Assembly: GCF_051622035.1 (NCBI RefSeq)
Contig: NC_135362.1
Location: forward strand, 10,729,501-10,793,500
Direction: 5' to 3'
Origin: Arctopsyche grandis
Taxonomy: Eukaryota > Arthropoda > Insecta > Trichoptera > Hydropsychidae
DNA: 64,000 nucleotides
Numbering within the stretch: position 1 is the stretch's first letter; each line of letters begins with the position of its first letter. The position numbers and the translations under genes were made by a program. Shown here in pieces: positions 50,101 through 62,100 of this stretch. Under the pieces are notes generated by a model that saw only the letters and a program-made list of their open reading frames with translations, ran no database searches and was not told the origin of the DNA.

Positions 50101-53100
50101 ATATATATGTTTTGTTTTTGTTATGTCTAATTTATTATTTTGTTTCTTGTCTTTTCTGTTATATTTTTGACCATTGTGGCGCATTAGGAATTCCTGTAAT
50201 GCTACAACGGTTCAAACTTAAATAAATAAATAAATAAATATATAAAAAAAACTTACTTGGGCAACGGTTGTTGATCCTGAGGTTCCTTCCTCACGGCGGT
50301 GACAGTGGCGACTTTCGATTTGAGTTCGACGGTCACGGTCCATTGGTCCGAAGAGGACGTGGCTCCCAGCAGCCTCAGTCCAGATTTGACACGAGCCCTT
50401 AAAAAGAAAACGAGAGGAAACTCGTGAAAATTGGCATAGAAAAAAAAATCGTAAATGGCGATGTGCACACTCGTGTGATAAAAGCAAACAGCGCAGCAAC
50501 AGAGGCATCAGACCCCGCTGTTCAAGATCAACAATTGAGATTTGAAGCAGTGTTGGCACGATACGAACGTCGGCGGTGAAGGAGATAGGAGTTTCCGCGT
50601 GGCTAACGAGCGTAAAAATCGCATCTTCAATGTACCAGAACGAGAGATAAGAAAGGGTTACAAAATATCGACCGGCCAGAAGTGAGAGGAGATGTAAGGC
50701 GTTCCCCCTGCATATGCATGAAATTTGCAAAGTAAAGGTTTGAAACATTTTTTCGTGACGCAATATAAAATTTTATTAGCGACGTTTAAGTTTGCCGTCG
50801 CGTAACGAAAGGGCTTCATGTTTTTAAATTGAGTTTAAGCTTTTGAATGCATTGTGTGGGTAAAAGTCTGCTGTGTGAAAAATCTTAATTTATTCAGACT
50901 AATTGAGATGCGGCTTTCAGCATCTGAAAGATCTCTCTAACTCAATTTCAACTTTTGAAACTCGTTAGTTTCCCAGCCAACAGTTATAATAGTTTTGTTC
51001 AACAAAACGCTTTTTCAATTTGTAATTTTCTAAGCGAAGCCGCCGTGATTTTCATTGTCTATGCGTAACGTTTGAATTTTAAATGCAATCTATTTTGAAA
51101 CATTGGATGGATGTTTTGTAGCGATCGCTAAATGAAATAGTATTACAGTAGTATAAATACAATATACAGTACGTGGAATAATTTTATGATGAAATTTACC
51201 TAATTTTTTTTTTCAAAATTTAGATTAAATACATAATGAAATTTTATTTTCCTTCGGGGAGGTTATATAGTTGGTTTTATGAAGGCACTCAGCAAACAGG
51301 ATGTGCAGTTTCGCTCTCAATAGTAAATTTTACAGTGTTTCCATTCAACGACGGTAGTATTAAAATTAAGTAGATACTGTAATAAACCAGAGTATCGACT
51401 ACCGTATAATAACTCATTTCGGTTTAATACTACACGTAAATTGTATGTACAATCCGGATTTTAAAACATATTACGATACCTTTCGTATATATACATACAT
51501 ATGTATATTTGTATATATTTGGCAAGTCTTTTCAAAGTAAAAGGGATATTTCTCTAGTATAATCGCACTCATATTTGAACTTTACAAGTCAGATGAAATT
51601 TACTGATTTTGAAGGTTAAAAATCTTACAAAAGTTACAAAATTTATTGTTATAGAAAAAACAAGATTTAAGTACACATAAGGTAAGAAACAAGTTAAGTT
51701 TGTGAGGTAATTTTCAAGCGTATCACATTATCTAAATGGTTCATAGGGGTGGGGGTGCAACCTTTCGTAACACGTTCAGCAGTATAAATCGGCCTTCTAA
51801 AGAAGTTTTTACTTAATAAAATTGTATGGATACGAATATAACACTGAGCAACAAAAAAAATTACCAGAGCAGAGACTAACCAATCTTTAATAAGTTTGAC
51901 CCACCGAATTCGAATATGATAATGATTTTGTTGGTTGAGTTATTGGCATTTTTTAAAACGCTCATATCTCGTAAAGGAGACCCAAACAACAAAAATCATT
52001 ATCATATTCGAATTTAGTGGGTCAAACTTAGTAAAGATTGGTCAGTCTCTCAACTAAAAAACGTGATTTTTTGTTGCTCAGTGTAATCGATATATAGTTG
52101 ATTATTTTTTTGAAATTTGTATCATTTCGATTTTTTTTCGTACAAGACTATAATGTTACTTACTATTATGGTAAATTGTAACACTGTTTTTTTTAGTTTG
52201 CTTCTTCATTGTACAAAAAAACAAAACACAATAAAAACTTGAATTTATATTTTGATACTCGAAAACCGCCTCGTTGCCAATGTGTTGTTACCCCACTGAG
52301 CATGGTACGTATGTATGTAATTTACGAGATTTCATTATTTTTCGTGCAATTTCGTCTATTTGTAGAAAAATCAGTTCATACTGAAAGGATCCGTGGTTGT
52401 TTTTCAGCGCTGATTAACTTATCTGCCAATAGATATGACTTTAATTTAAAACATCAGTATATATGTAGGTAGATCGGTGTTTGCGATACTGCTAGCCCCC
52501 GATTTGTTCCCGAGTTCGAGCCCTATGTTGACCTCGATTGAAAATAATTCATTACGCGGATTTCTGTAGTACTGCTGGTCAGACTTGAATATTTACAGCA
52601 GCAAATCGATCATTTGCTATCGTAGTTTGCCAATTTATCTGATTTCATTGTTGAAACGGTTCCTCGTCAAAATGGGCAAAAACCATCTGAATATGATTTG
52701 AAACTATTTGCATAATAATTTCAAATTTATAACCTGTAATTTATATATGTTTAATGCCATTGGTGTCGCTCAGGGGCAACCCGTAGTAATGGAAAATTAT
52801 TATAATTGTTTTAAATAAAACAAAAATACATATGTACATATGTACTTTTGAACGAAAATATGTAGTACACATATTGTAAAAATCTATATATTTTTGACTT
52901 TCATCGCTTTGACTATTTGTATTATAATGAGTTATGAACGTAGATTGTATCTGTATGCAGATATATATGTAGATAAAAAAGCAGTTTCGTCGTGTAGATA
53001 AAGTAAATTTGTTTCCGAAACATCTTGCATAATATTATATAAATTGGTATGGCATAAATCATAATTTGAATATACATACTTCGTAAAATCTTGGGTACAT

Positions 53101-56100
53101 TAATTTTCAAATTTATAATACAATTTTGAATATTTGATAGCACACGAGTACGGTTTATGTTTCTGTGTAACAAAAAAAAAGAAGTAAAAATGTAAAAAGA
53201 AGCAGTCAGCGAGTAGGAGAATTTCGTTTGTTCAGGGTCGGTTTAATCTTGACGCATTAGCATATTTCTGCGGTTATCACTCGAAAGCGATGTATGCAAA
53301 CGAGCGCAGGGGCGTGCACGTACGAGGCAAAAAGGCGGCCAGGATTAGGGGCGGCGCATTTAACACTACCGAATTTTCTCCCATTATAATGCGTAATCTG
53401 CCTCATTTAAATTTGCGTACTCTTCCGAGCGTCACTTTTAATTCTGTTCCCGGCTCATATCACTCATTCGAATCTCTCCCTCGCGGTTTTTATTTTTTCA
53501 GTCCACCCACCCTTGTGCTTCGTTCGCAGGTGTTCTTGGCAAAATTCAATACAGCCTCGATGCATTTTCACAATTCGCACGACAATGTTTCACGCTCTCG
53601 TGTTTCATATTTCAGCTGAAAAGTTTGTGCATTTTCTATCGTTCGACGTTTCCTCTTTGAGTCATATTTTTTTTGTCGCATGAAGTTATTTTACATTGAA
53701 AATTCATATGGTGAAAATTCTGAATAACGCATTGTAAATCGAATTTTTTGTTCTACGCTACGCTCGAACCAAACCAAATTTCAATTTTACATACAATGTG
53801 TTCATTTTTTTTTATATAAAACTATGGAGATTGAATTTCCTTAAATTAAAATTTTGAGATCGACAAATACGATGCGGTTGAATATTTAAAAAGGACACAC
53901 TGTGAATTCTCAGGTGTGCTTTATTAATGGAAAAGTTAAGACGAAATTCTAATAAGGCCGCATAATGGATTCATACGTTTAATTCGAAAGTTTGGAGTTC
54001 TGAAACACGAGAATTTAAATATAGCTCTTTGATTCATAATTAATACATGAAAGTACTTATACAAAACATTGAAATGAAATTTAAAAAAAAATCTTCGCTT
54101 GATTCATTTAAAATGGGTAGATACATTTAAATTGAATTTTCGAACGAGACACGGATTTTTATTCGTCGATGTGCTTTTCGGCAAGCGAGAAATTAATCTC
54201 CATTGATAATGATGATAGGAGTTGGTGGAAGGTTCACCAGAAGAGGGTTGTAATTAATAAACTTTATGAAATGGCCATCAATCAAGCGTCAAAACTTGAG
54301 AAAACTCTGAAAAACTTACTATTTTTTTGAACATTATTATTTTTATTATTTTATGAAGCCTCTTTGATCTTCTCCATTATCGCTAAAGCCTTGCTTTTGC
54401 ACAAAACTTGGCGTGTAGTTTATTTATTATTTAAGCAATAATCTTGAGTGTTTCTTAGAATCGTTTCAGCATTATAATACGAAGCTTTCAAAAGTCAAAA
54501 ATACCGCTGTGTATTATTACCGATGCATTGCCGTATCTAATATATACATACATAATTTCTAAAAAGACTTTGTATGTACATATGTAAGTTTTGGTTCATA
54601 GAACCAAGAAAAAACTATCAATATTTCCTCTTGGAAAATAGAGTTACGAGCATTTAGCGCCATCTACTGAAAATTAATTTACCTAATTATTAAATGAATT
54701 TTTCTATTGCTGTTTTATATTGTTTATAGGTATATAGTAGGTAGGTAGTTTTTACTTATAATACACCCGATGATATTTTCATCGGGTGTATTATAAGTAT
54801 TCTGTTAGGTTAAACGCCCGTGATAGATTTCATCGGATTTAACTGTATATTAAAATGAGTTGAATAAGAATAAAAAAGGGGTGCCTAAATTTCATACTAA
54901 AAACTAAAGAACTCCTTTTCAATTTTATTTGGAACGAAGTTTCTATATTTTATTTGTCACATTTCGCGATTTTTGTAATACTTGAAACGCCGCTATAAAT
55001 AACACAATTTCAAACAGGGAATTTTCAGTTTTGATCCGAAAGCTTAAACGTTTTAATAATTATAATAAATGTGCGGTAACGCGCACAGCCTTAATTAAGT
55101 TTTCCATCTATTTATAATTCACTATGGGATTTTGTCCTTGTCGAACATAATTTCAAGCGAATATAACTCTTGTTTACGGCCTATTAAATGGCTCTAACCA
55201 TTGTTATGCTGAAATAACCGACACGTACGTACGTTCGTACGTACACATAAACACAATGCGAACATTCAACGGGAAGCTTTTCGCGTGGAGCTTTTTAGTA
55301 TTCACGATAAATCGCACTCGGGATTACGGACAACGTTCCGTTCGGGTTCGGTTATTGCTTCTCGGGAATTTACCAATTTCGTCCAGAGATCCTTTGGCGA
55401 GCTTCCCGCTCCGTTCGCACGACTTTCGGCCGATATTATTATTATTTATTTCTGCGTGCGAAATGATTGATTAGCGTTGGGGAATTTGTATCGCGAATTT
55501 AAATGATAATGAGTCCACCTGGTAGTGTTCCGTGCTCGGGAAATCTTGGCGCTGTTGGAAATCCGTTGAATAATTCAGATCTCCATTCTTAACTTTACAC
55601 TTTCCATTAGGCGTGCGCCAGATTCTACCAGATGGCGCTTTAATCAAGCGCAAGGTGGACCCTGGACTCATCCTACTCGTCCTGGTCTCCCCCCCCCCCC
55701 TCTTTCCGACTCCACCTCCGTTTCCGCTTTCCTCTCTTGCTTCGAGGGACGTTTCGGTTTCATTATGGTCGACCGATAAGTGGCCGATGGGAGATCCAGA
55801 AGAACGCCATCTGCAGCCAATAATTTTCCAGCTTCCACGGTTTCAGAATGTAAAAGTTTACAGCGGCGTCGTCTTTGCCGATATATTTCGAGTTTTTTGT
55901 TCTTTTACTTTTTCTTCGGATAGTACGCCGGAGTTTCTTTACTGTGTTGTAAAATACGCTTTTTGCACTTGAGATGGGGTTGTTGAGTTTTTTTTATTAA
56001 ATTGTTCGGGGACAAGTTTTTCCATTTAAAAATAGGATGTATTTTAGTGACAGGTTTTCTTATTACTGAGTAAATATATTATACAAGTAGAGAAAAATCA

Positions 56101-59100
56101 GAAGTGTATAAAATCTTCTGCCACGAAAAAGATGCAATTTTCAAATGAAACCCTCAAATTTGGTATATCTACTGTCTCGAGATAATCAATCTCAAATCGT
56201 AGATTATAAAATGATTTGAAATTTTGATTACGAAATGTTTCATTTCGTTATTTTATACTTCATTTATAGCCATCTAATTTATATTTATACGTCACTTATA
56301 GCGAGTACAATTTGGATAGTTTTAAATAAAAATAAAAAACAAAATATAATTAGTTTCGATAATAATAATATATGGAAACATCAATGACACCTCATTATAA
56401 TCTAATATACAATTTCGAAAGAGACTTTGTAAGTATGTATGTATGTATGTAAGTATGTCATGTTGGTTGGTAACATCGAAAACAAATCAAAGTTTCTATG
56501 ACGACGATTCGATATGGTTTCGATTCGATATATATTTTTTTCGCTTCAAATAAATTTATTAAAAAAACAAATGAATATTTACTATTAGATTCGCCATGTT
56601 TAAGCTGTTTATATTACAAATACTGAGCGAAGCCGGGTAAAACAACTAGTTTACAATATTAAAATGTTTCAGTACTTATGTATGTATGTAGTTGGTTTCA
56701 ATCCATTTTCAGGGTAAAATTATTTTTCTAATATAAAATGGCGTTCAATTGTGTAGGTAGATATGTAGAAAGTACACAAAATTTTGTTTTCTCAGAAATT
56801 GAATTTTAAATTTAGGTCAAAATTAATAAATTGAAAAATACATATACATATATTGGTATGAAATATTTTCTTCGCAGAAAATCCTCGAATATTTTATCAT
56901 AGAATGTAGGTTTAATATTTATTTCGTGATTTTTTTTTTTTAATAATTTTTAGCACGGCCTCAAGGCACAAATGCCACAAACAAATATCGGAACGCGAGC
57001 GAAGGACAGAGAATGTGAGCTTATCGACCAGAAAGAGATCAAAGCGTACCCGGTGTGCGGTACGTTGCGCAAGAAACCCGAGAAAAGCGGGTCCTGCGAG
57101 AGGAGGGTTCAAAGGAGTGGTGTCTTCTTATCACAATAAATTAGCAAAGCCCTCCTCCTTAAAGGAGAGACCACTTCTTCCTTTGGGCGCTATCTCAGCC
57201 GAATTCGTGGCCACGCGCGCTCTCCCACTCGCCAAATCTCCTCAGCGGCATCTCCGCCGGCAGGGAGACGGCTCGGAAAACGGTTTATCTGCGAAATATG
57301 ATATAATTGAGTCGTTAATTTTCCCGCTGGGGGAAATTCGGGATTTATATAAACGGCAAATTTGAACAGCCCTCGCGCAGGCCGATACGCTCCATAGACT
57401 TTTGCCTTTTGTTCGTGCGGGCTTTCGCTACCCACTCTCCGCATATACATATGTACATATGTACATAATATGTACGTAGTCCAAAAATTTTATATGAAAA
57501 TTGTATATAAATAGAATGAAAGAAACTCATACGTAACTGTAAGAAATGTATGTGCTAGAATTTAACACTGTCCAACTTTTTTTTAATATAAATTATAAGT
57601 ATAATATGAAATGAATGCGAATTAGTATGGCACATTAATAACGTCCCAAGAACCATGACTGAATATTTAGTCACGGGTACTCGGCGAGCTAAACTGAGCG
57701 TCGGATTTTAATGTTAAAATAAAATGCATTTCTTTTATTTGTCTTGTACAAAAATACGTTCCTTTTTTAATCATATGCTATTCAAAGATTATAAAGTCAT
57801 CATCTTGTATAATTATGTTGTATGTATTCTGTGCGTATATTTTTGATGTTTGATGTAAATATCATGCGTACAATCACATCGGTCATTTAATTTTTTTTAA
57901 TTATTTGCTTATTTGATATGTATTTTGCACAAAAGTATGTGTTTTTTATATTTTATTTTATTTTTTACATAGATATGTATGTATGTATATACCAGGAAGC
58001 CTAACAGGTAAAACGCCAATGCGCCTTCTTAGACAATTAATTACAAACATTTGGAGCATTTTTTATTACATAAATCGCTGAATTTCGAGAGTTTGAGGAA
58101 TACGAAATTAAGAATTAATTAATCCATAGAGACATCTATGGAATTAGACTTCTACATTTATTTTTACATATTGTACATAAATCAAATTCAGGTATTTGTG
58201 ACATAGTGAGAAAAATGGTTTTTGCCAATTTGATAGATGAACCGCTTCAACAATGAAATAAGATAAATTGGCAAACTCTGATAGGAAACGATTGACTTTG
58301 AGTCACAAATATTTAAGTAATATATATTGTATGCTGTTATATGAAATCTTTGCGCTTTCTATTTAACATTATTTGCGCTACATTTTTGATATCAATATTT
58401 TAAATCGATTTGTGAAATTTAAATTTACATAAATTTATCAATTAAAAATCAAAACTGTTAAATATCAATAATTTTTATCTTTCTTGCGACTAAAAAAATA
58501 GGAAAACCCCTGAGCCCATCTTTTAAGAATTTGAAATGTGCAATAGCATATTTGTACAAATGAATTTGTACAAATTTAATATTATATTATATGTATATGC
58601 AAATTACCTGAGAATGAAGAAAGTGATTGGTCGATCAGGTTCGTGCCTCACTATAACCGGTAGATGAAAGCGAGCCAAGGGATATAGAGGAGCACGAGGA
58701 AGTAGCAGAGATAAAGATTCATCAGCTCTGACTTCTCGGGGAGGTGCACGAGCTTCCGTCAACTGTACAGCACCCAAGCTGGTAGCCGGTTGAATCTGAA
58801 AAATTTACACCATACGTGAAATAAAATAAAAAATAAATAAAACACACCACGTCAACATTAAACCGGAACGTCGGATACAAACAAATCTCTTTCAACCATT
58901 TTTAAACACGTCAAAACCGGAATTCACGCGCGGCCGCGTTAAACGTCACATCCTCGTTTGCCGACGACCGGTTAAAAACAATGAAAATTCCGAATTTCCG
59001 CACAACAACAATTGCGTTTTCACCGAGAGGGTGAAAATAAATAAAAAAAATCGCACGGAATTCTGTCGAAAGGCGAGCTTTTGTAAGCTTCGTGGCGCGT

Positions 59101-62100
59101 TTTTGTACGTTTCGCGATATTTTTATTCAAATGCCGATCATTCGTGACCGGGTTTCCGATTCGAATGCTTGAATAAGTAAAAAAATGCGGTTAGTGCTGG
59201 AAAGCTGGCGGTTTTGATCGGAAAATTTTTAGTTTTCCCAAAGACGCGTGCGCGCGCGCGATGATCTGTACCGATGTCTATGCTAATCGAACGACAATTT
59301 TCAAGAATGTCGCGTGTAATATAAACAATAAAACGGGGACGCGAAAGCGAAGAAAGACCGTTTTTGCGTGTGTAAAACGAAAGGAATATTGTAAACGTTC
59401 GCGTTTCTAAAATGTCCTCGGTCACGAAATGCTTTTACTTGAAAATATTTTGATGGAATAATGGAATGTTTTATACTGAATTTTCATATATGTATGTACA
59501 TACATACTTATAAACTATGTATGTATTATAGAACATAGAGAAACCATGCTGTGTCAAAAGAGAATCTAAGTATACACAAACATATGTGTGTGCAAAGTAG
59601 GTTTTTTCATTGTCTAAAAGTATTGACTATTTATTGGAAAGAAGTTGAAACTTTGAAAAGTTGGGCTATAGAATGAAATCTATCTTAATTATCGAAATAA
59701 ATGATGCCTCTTTTTCACTGAAATTCAACATTATTTGAAATGTTGAAAACAGCAAAGTCGTTTATTATTTTTAAAGTTATAAGATTGTAAGACTTCGAGT
59801 TGTAAACAAACAGCACAAAAGTGAACACGTTTTCTTTGTGTTGTTGGTTCAACTTCGATAAACTTAAAAACGTTCGAGATTTTGACGTATTATCTCCAAT
59901 TATACAATTTTAATAACATCTTATGGTGTCATCTAATTTCGGGATTCCAATAAAAAATCCTTACGTAAAATTCTATATGTAGTTTTTAAAAAGAAAAGTG
60001 TTAATGTAATAATATTTATTATCCCTGCCAATTGTTTTTTTTTTGTAATATCTTAATTTATCCATCATCATAAGGTTGATATGTATTTATAGAAATGGCT
60101 ATAGGACAAGTTGTTGGGATGAGCAAATAATAGTTCAAAATCCAGATCTCCCATTAAAACCCACTACTCTTGGAAACGCACTGGATAACAACACAGGGAA
60201 CATATCTAAAAAAAATGTTAAGGTAGCTCAAAATTATACTCTATGATACAATTTAAAAATTTTACATAAAAAATGCAGATTTTTTACAAATATTTTGGGT
60301 TACAGTTTGTGAAACTCTGGTATGCGTATACGGGTCTGGAGCTTTATCCGGAAGCGAGCGTTCCGCATTTTTGCGCTTGACGTTTTACCGCTTATACGGG
60401 TGCGAGAATGGGGTCGTTTGTTTATTTTTTAATTTTCGCTTTATTGTTATTAAAAAGTTTTTCGCAGCTCGATTCGATCCTTAAATCGTCGTCGGCGTAA
60501 TAAGAAGAAGCTCGCTGGGGGCGCTAATATCGTTTATGTGCGCGTTTTTAGACGAGCTTTTCAACGGTCCAAAACTCAAAAGGCAATATACATAGTAGAG
60601 ACGAGGACGACTCGCTCGGAGGCGGTTTAATTTTAAAATAAAGTAAGTACTATATTAAAAGCGAAACGACGAAAATTTCAAACGAATATCTCATACAAGA
60701 TGAGCGTGCTACGATTTCCGGTTTAAAGCGTTTTCATTAATATTATCTACCTGGATATTAATTAAACATTATTAAAATTGCGTTTACGTACATATATACA
60801 TATGTATGTATGTGTGTAGGTATACATTTTACTTGAATGCTTTATATCAAATTCCAATTTTCATTGCTATATAAAATCAACAAAAAACGAAGCAATTTAG
60901 TACAATTGATATAGATTCACAAATACATATACAGTCCCTGACCAGAATATTACGCCACCCCTCTCGAGATGCATTTGGGTAAATTTGTCACGGTCGTAAA
61001 TAACTCAAACGACGTCGTATTGTTGAAGTAGATATTTCACGTTTTCGTCCTTTAATTGTTGTTGAATATTTTTTTTTATAATAAATCGATTCTTGGAAAC
61101 AAGCCTGGCGATTTTTCGATCCACACGAGGGCCAATTTTTTTTTAGTACCACTACTAGCTCGCCGATTGAGTGTGGGGACGCAATCAGTCTCCAGATTTT
61201 GTTTTATTTTTCTAATAGACGCCCTACTAACACCCTCCATTGTCGCGATTTTGTTTTGAGAAAACTCTCCTGTATTTAATAATGATGTAATACTTGCAAT
61301 TTTTTCTTTAGAAAGATCTGATTTTCTACCCATCCAATAAAAGTTTTACACGCAATTTAAATCTTAAAACAAAGTAAAATTTCGAGATATTATATACCAA
61401 CTTACCTTAGAAATATGATAAAGTTGCAGTAAAAGAGAAAAAAACACAGTGCTTTTCACAAAATAATGAATGATTTTAACGGAAACGCACGTCAATATTG
61501 AACAAAATTCAGACGCAAACCGATTTCAAACATCTTTCTTTTGTTTTTGAAGACCTTTTGAGGGATAATCCACCGATATTTTTTGCTAGTGAATAGAGTT
61601 GCATTTAAGGATAAGATCACAAAAAAAATGAGGCCAAAAGTTCCCATAATGAGTTATTTACGACCGTGACAAATTTACCCAAACGCATCTCGAGAGGGGT
61701 GGCGTAATATTCTGGTCAGGGACTGTATGTATGTACATTATTATTTTCGAAGTTTTTATGCATTATAACAATCGTTGCCAGGGGGGCTTTAGTCGTAGAT
61801 TATATAATTTGTTTTCTGTGTTAAGGGCTTATGTGAATATACCATGACCTTTGTTATAAGGGCATGTTATTTACTTGATATGTGGTACATTCATATGTAT
61901 GTGTGTGCGGTTGATTATTTAATGAAATAGTTAAATTTCATATAAAATAAGTTGCTTAGATTCAAAGCGCCTCAGGAACGAAATGTTTTTTTTAATAATA
62001 TAACAATATTATATCTACTGAAGGCTATCAAACGAGCATATTTGAAAATCCGTTTCCTTGAAATTGTATTATGATACTTTAATTTTCTTTGTTACTCTTG

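Larger units (their letters stand above)
46188..50256 (-). other. TMEM132 intron, 4.1 kb
   Basis: Contains SINE copies 4 and 5, the foldback at 49286 and the MITE at 49808. The CpG-rich patch 48180-48620 is non-coding. The rest is AT-rich with no gene seen. Confidence 0.5.
50398..58607 (-). other. TMEM132 intron, 8.2 kb
   Basis: Holds a TAA-flanked MITE (51842), SINE copies 6 and 7, a perfect hairpin (54754) and several CpG-rich patches (53290-53480, 55200-55480, 55610-55830, 56990-57420). ORFs in the patches are not protein-like. Confidence 0.5.

Noticed and set aside
52466-52530. Functional tRNA gene
   Set aside because: Only A/B-box-like words within a SINE; no complete cloverleaf.
53290-53619. 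109-residue ORF
   Set aside because: Intronic CpG-rich patch, no domain; opposite strand to the host gene.
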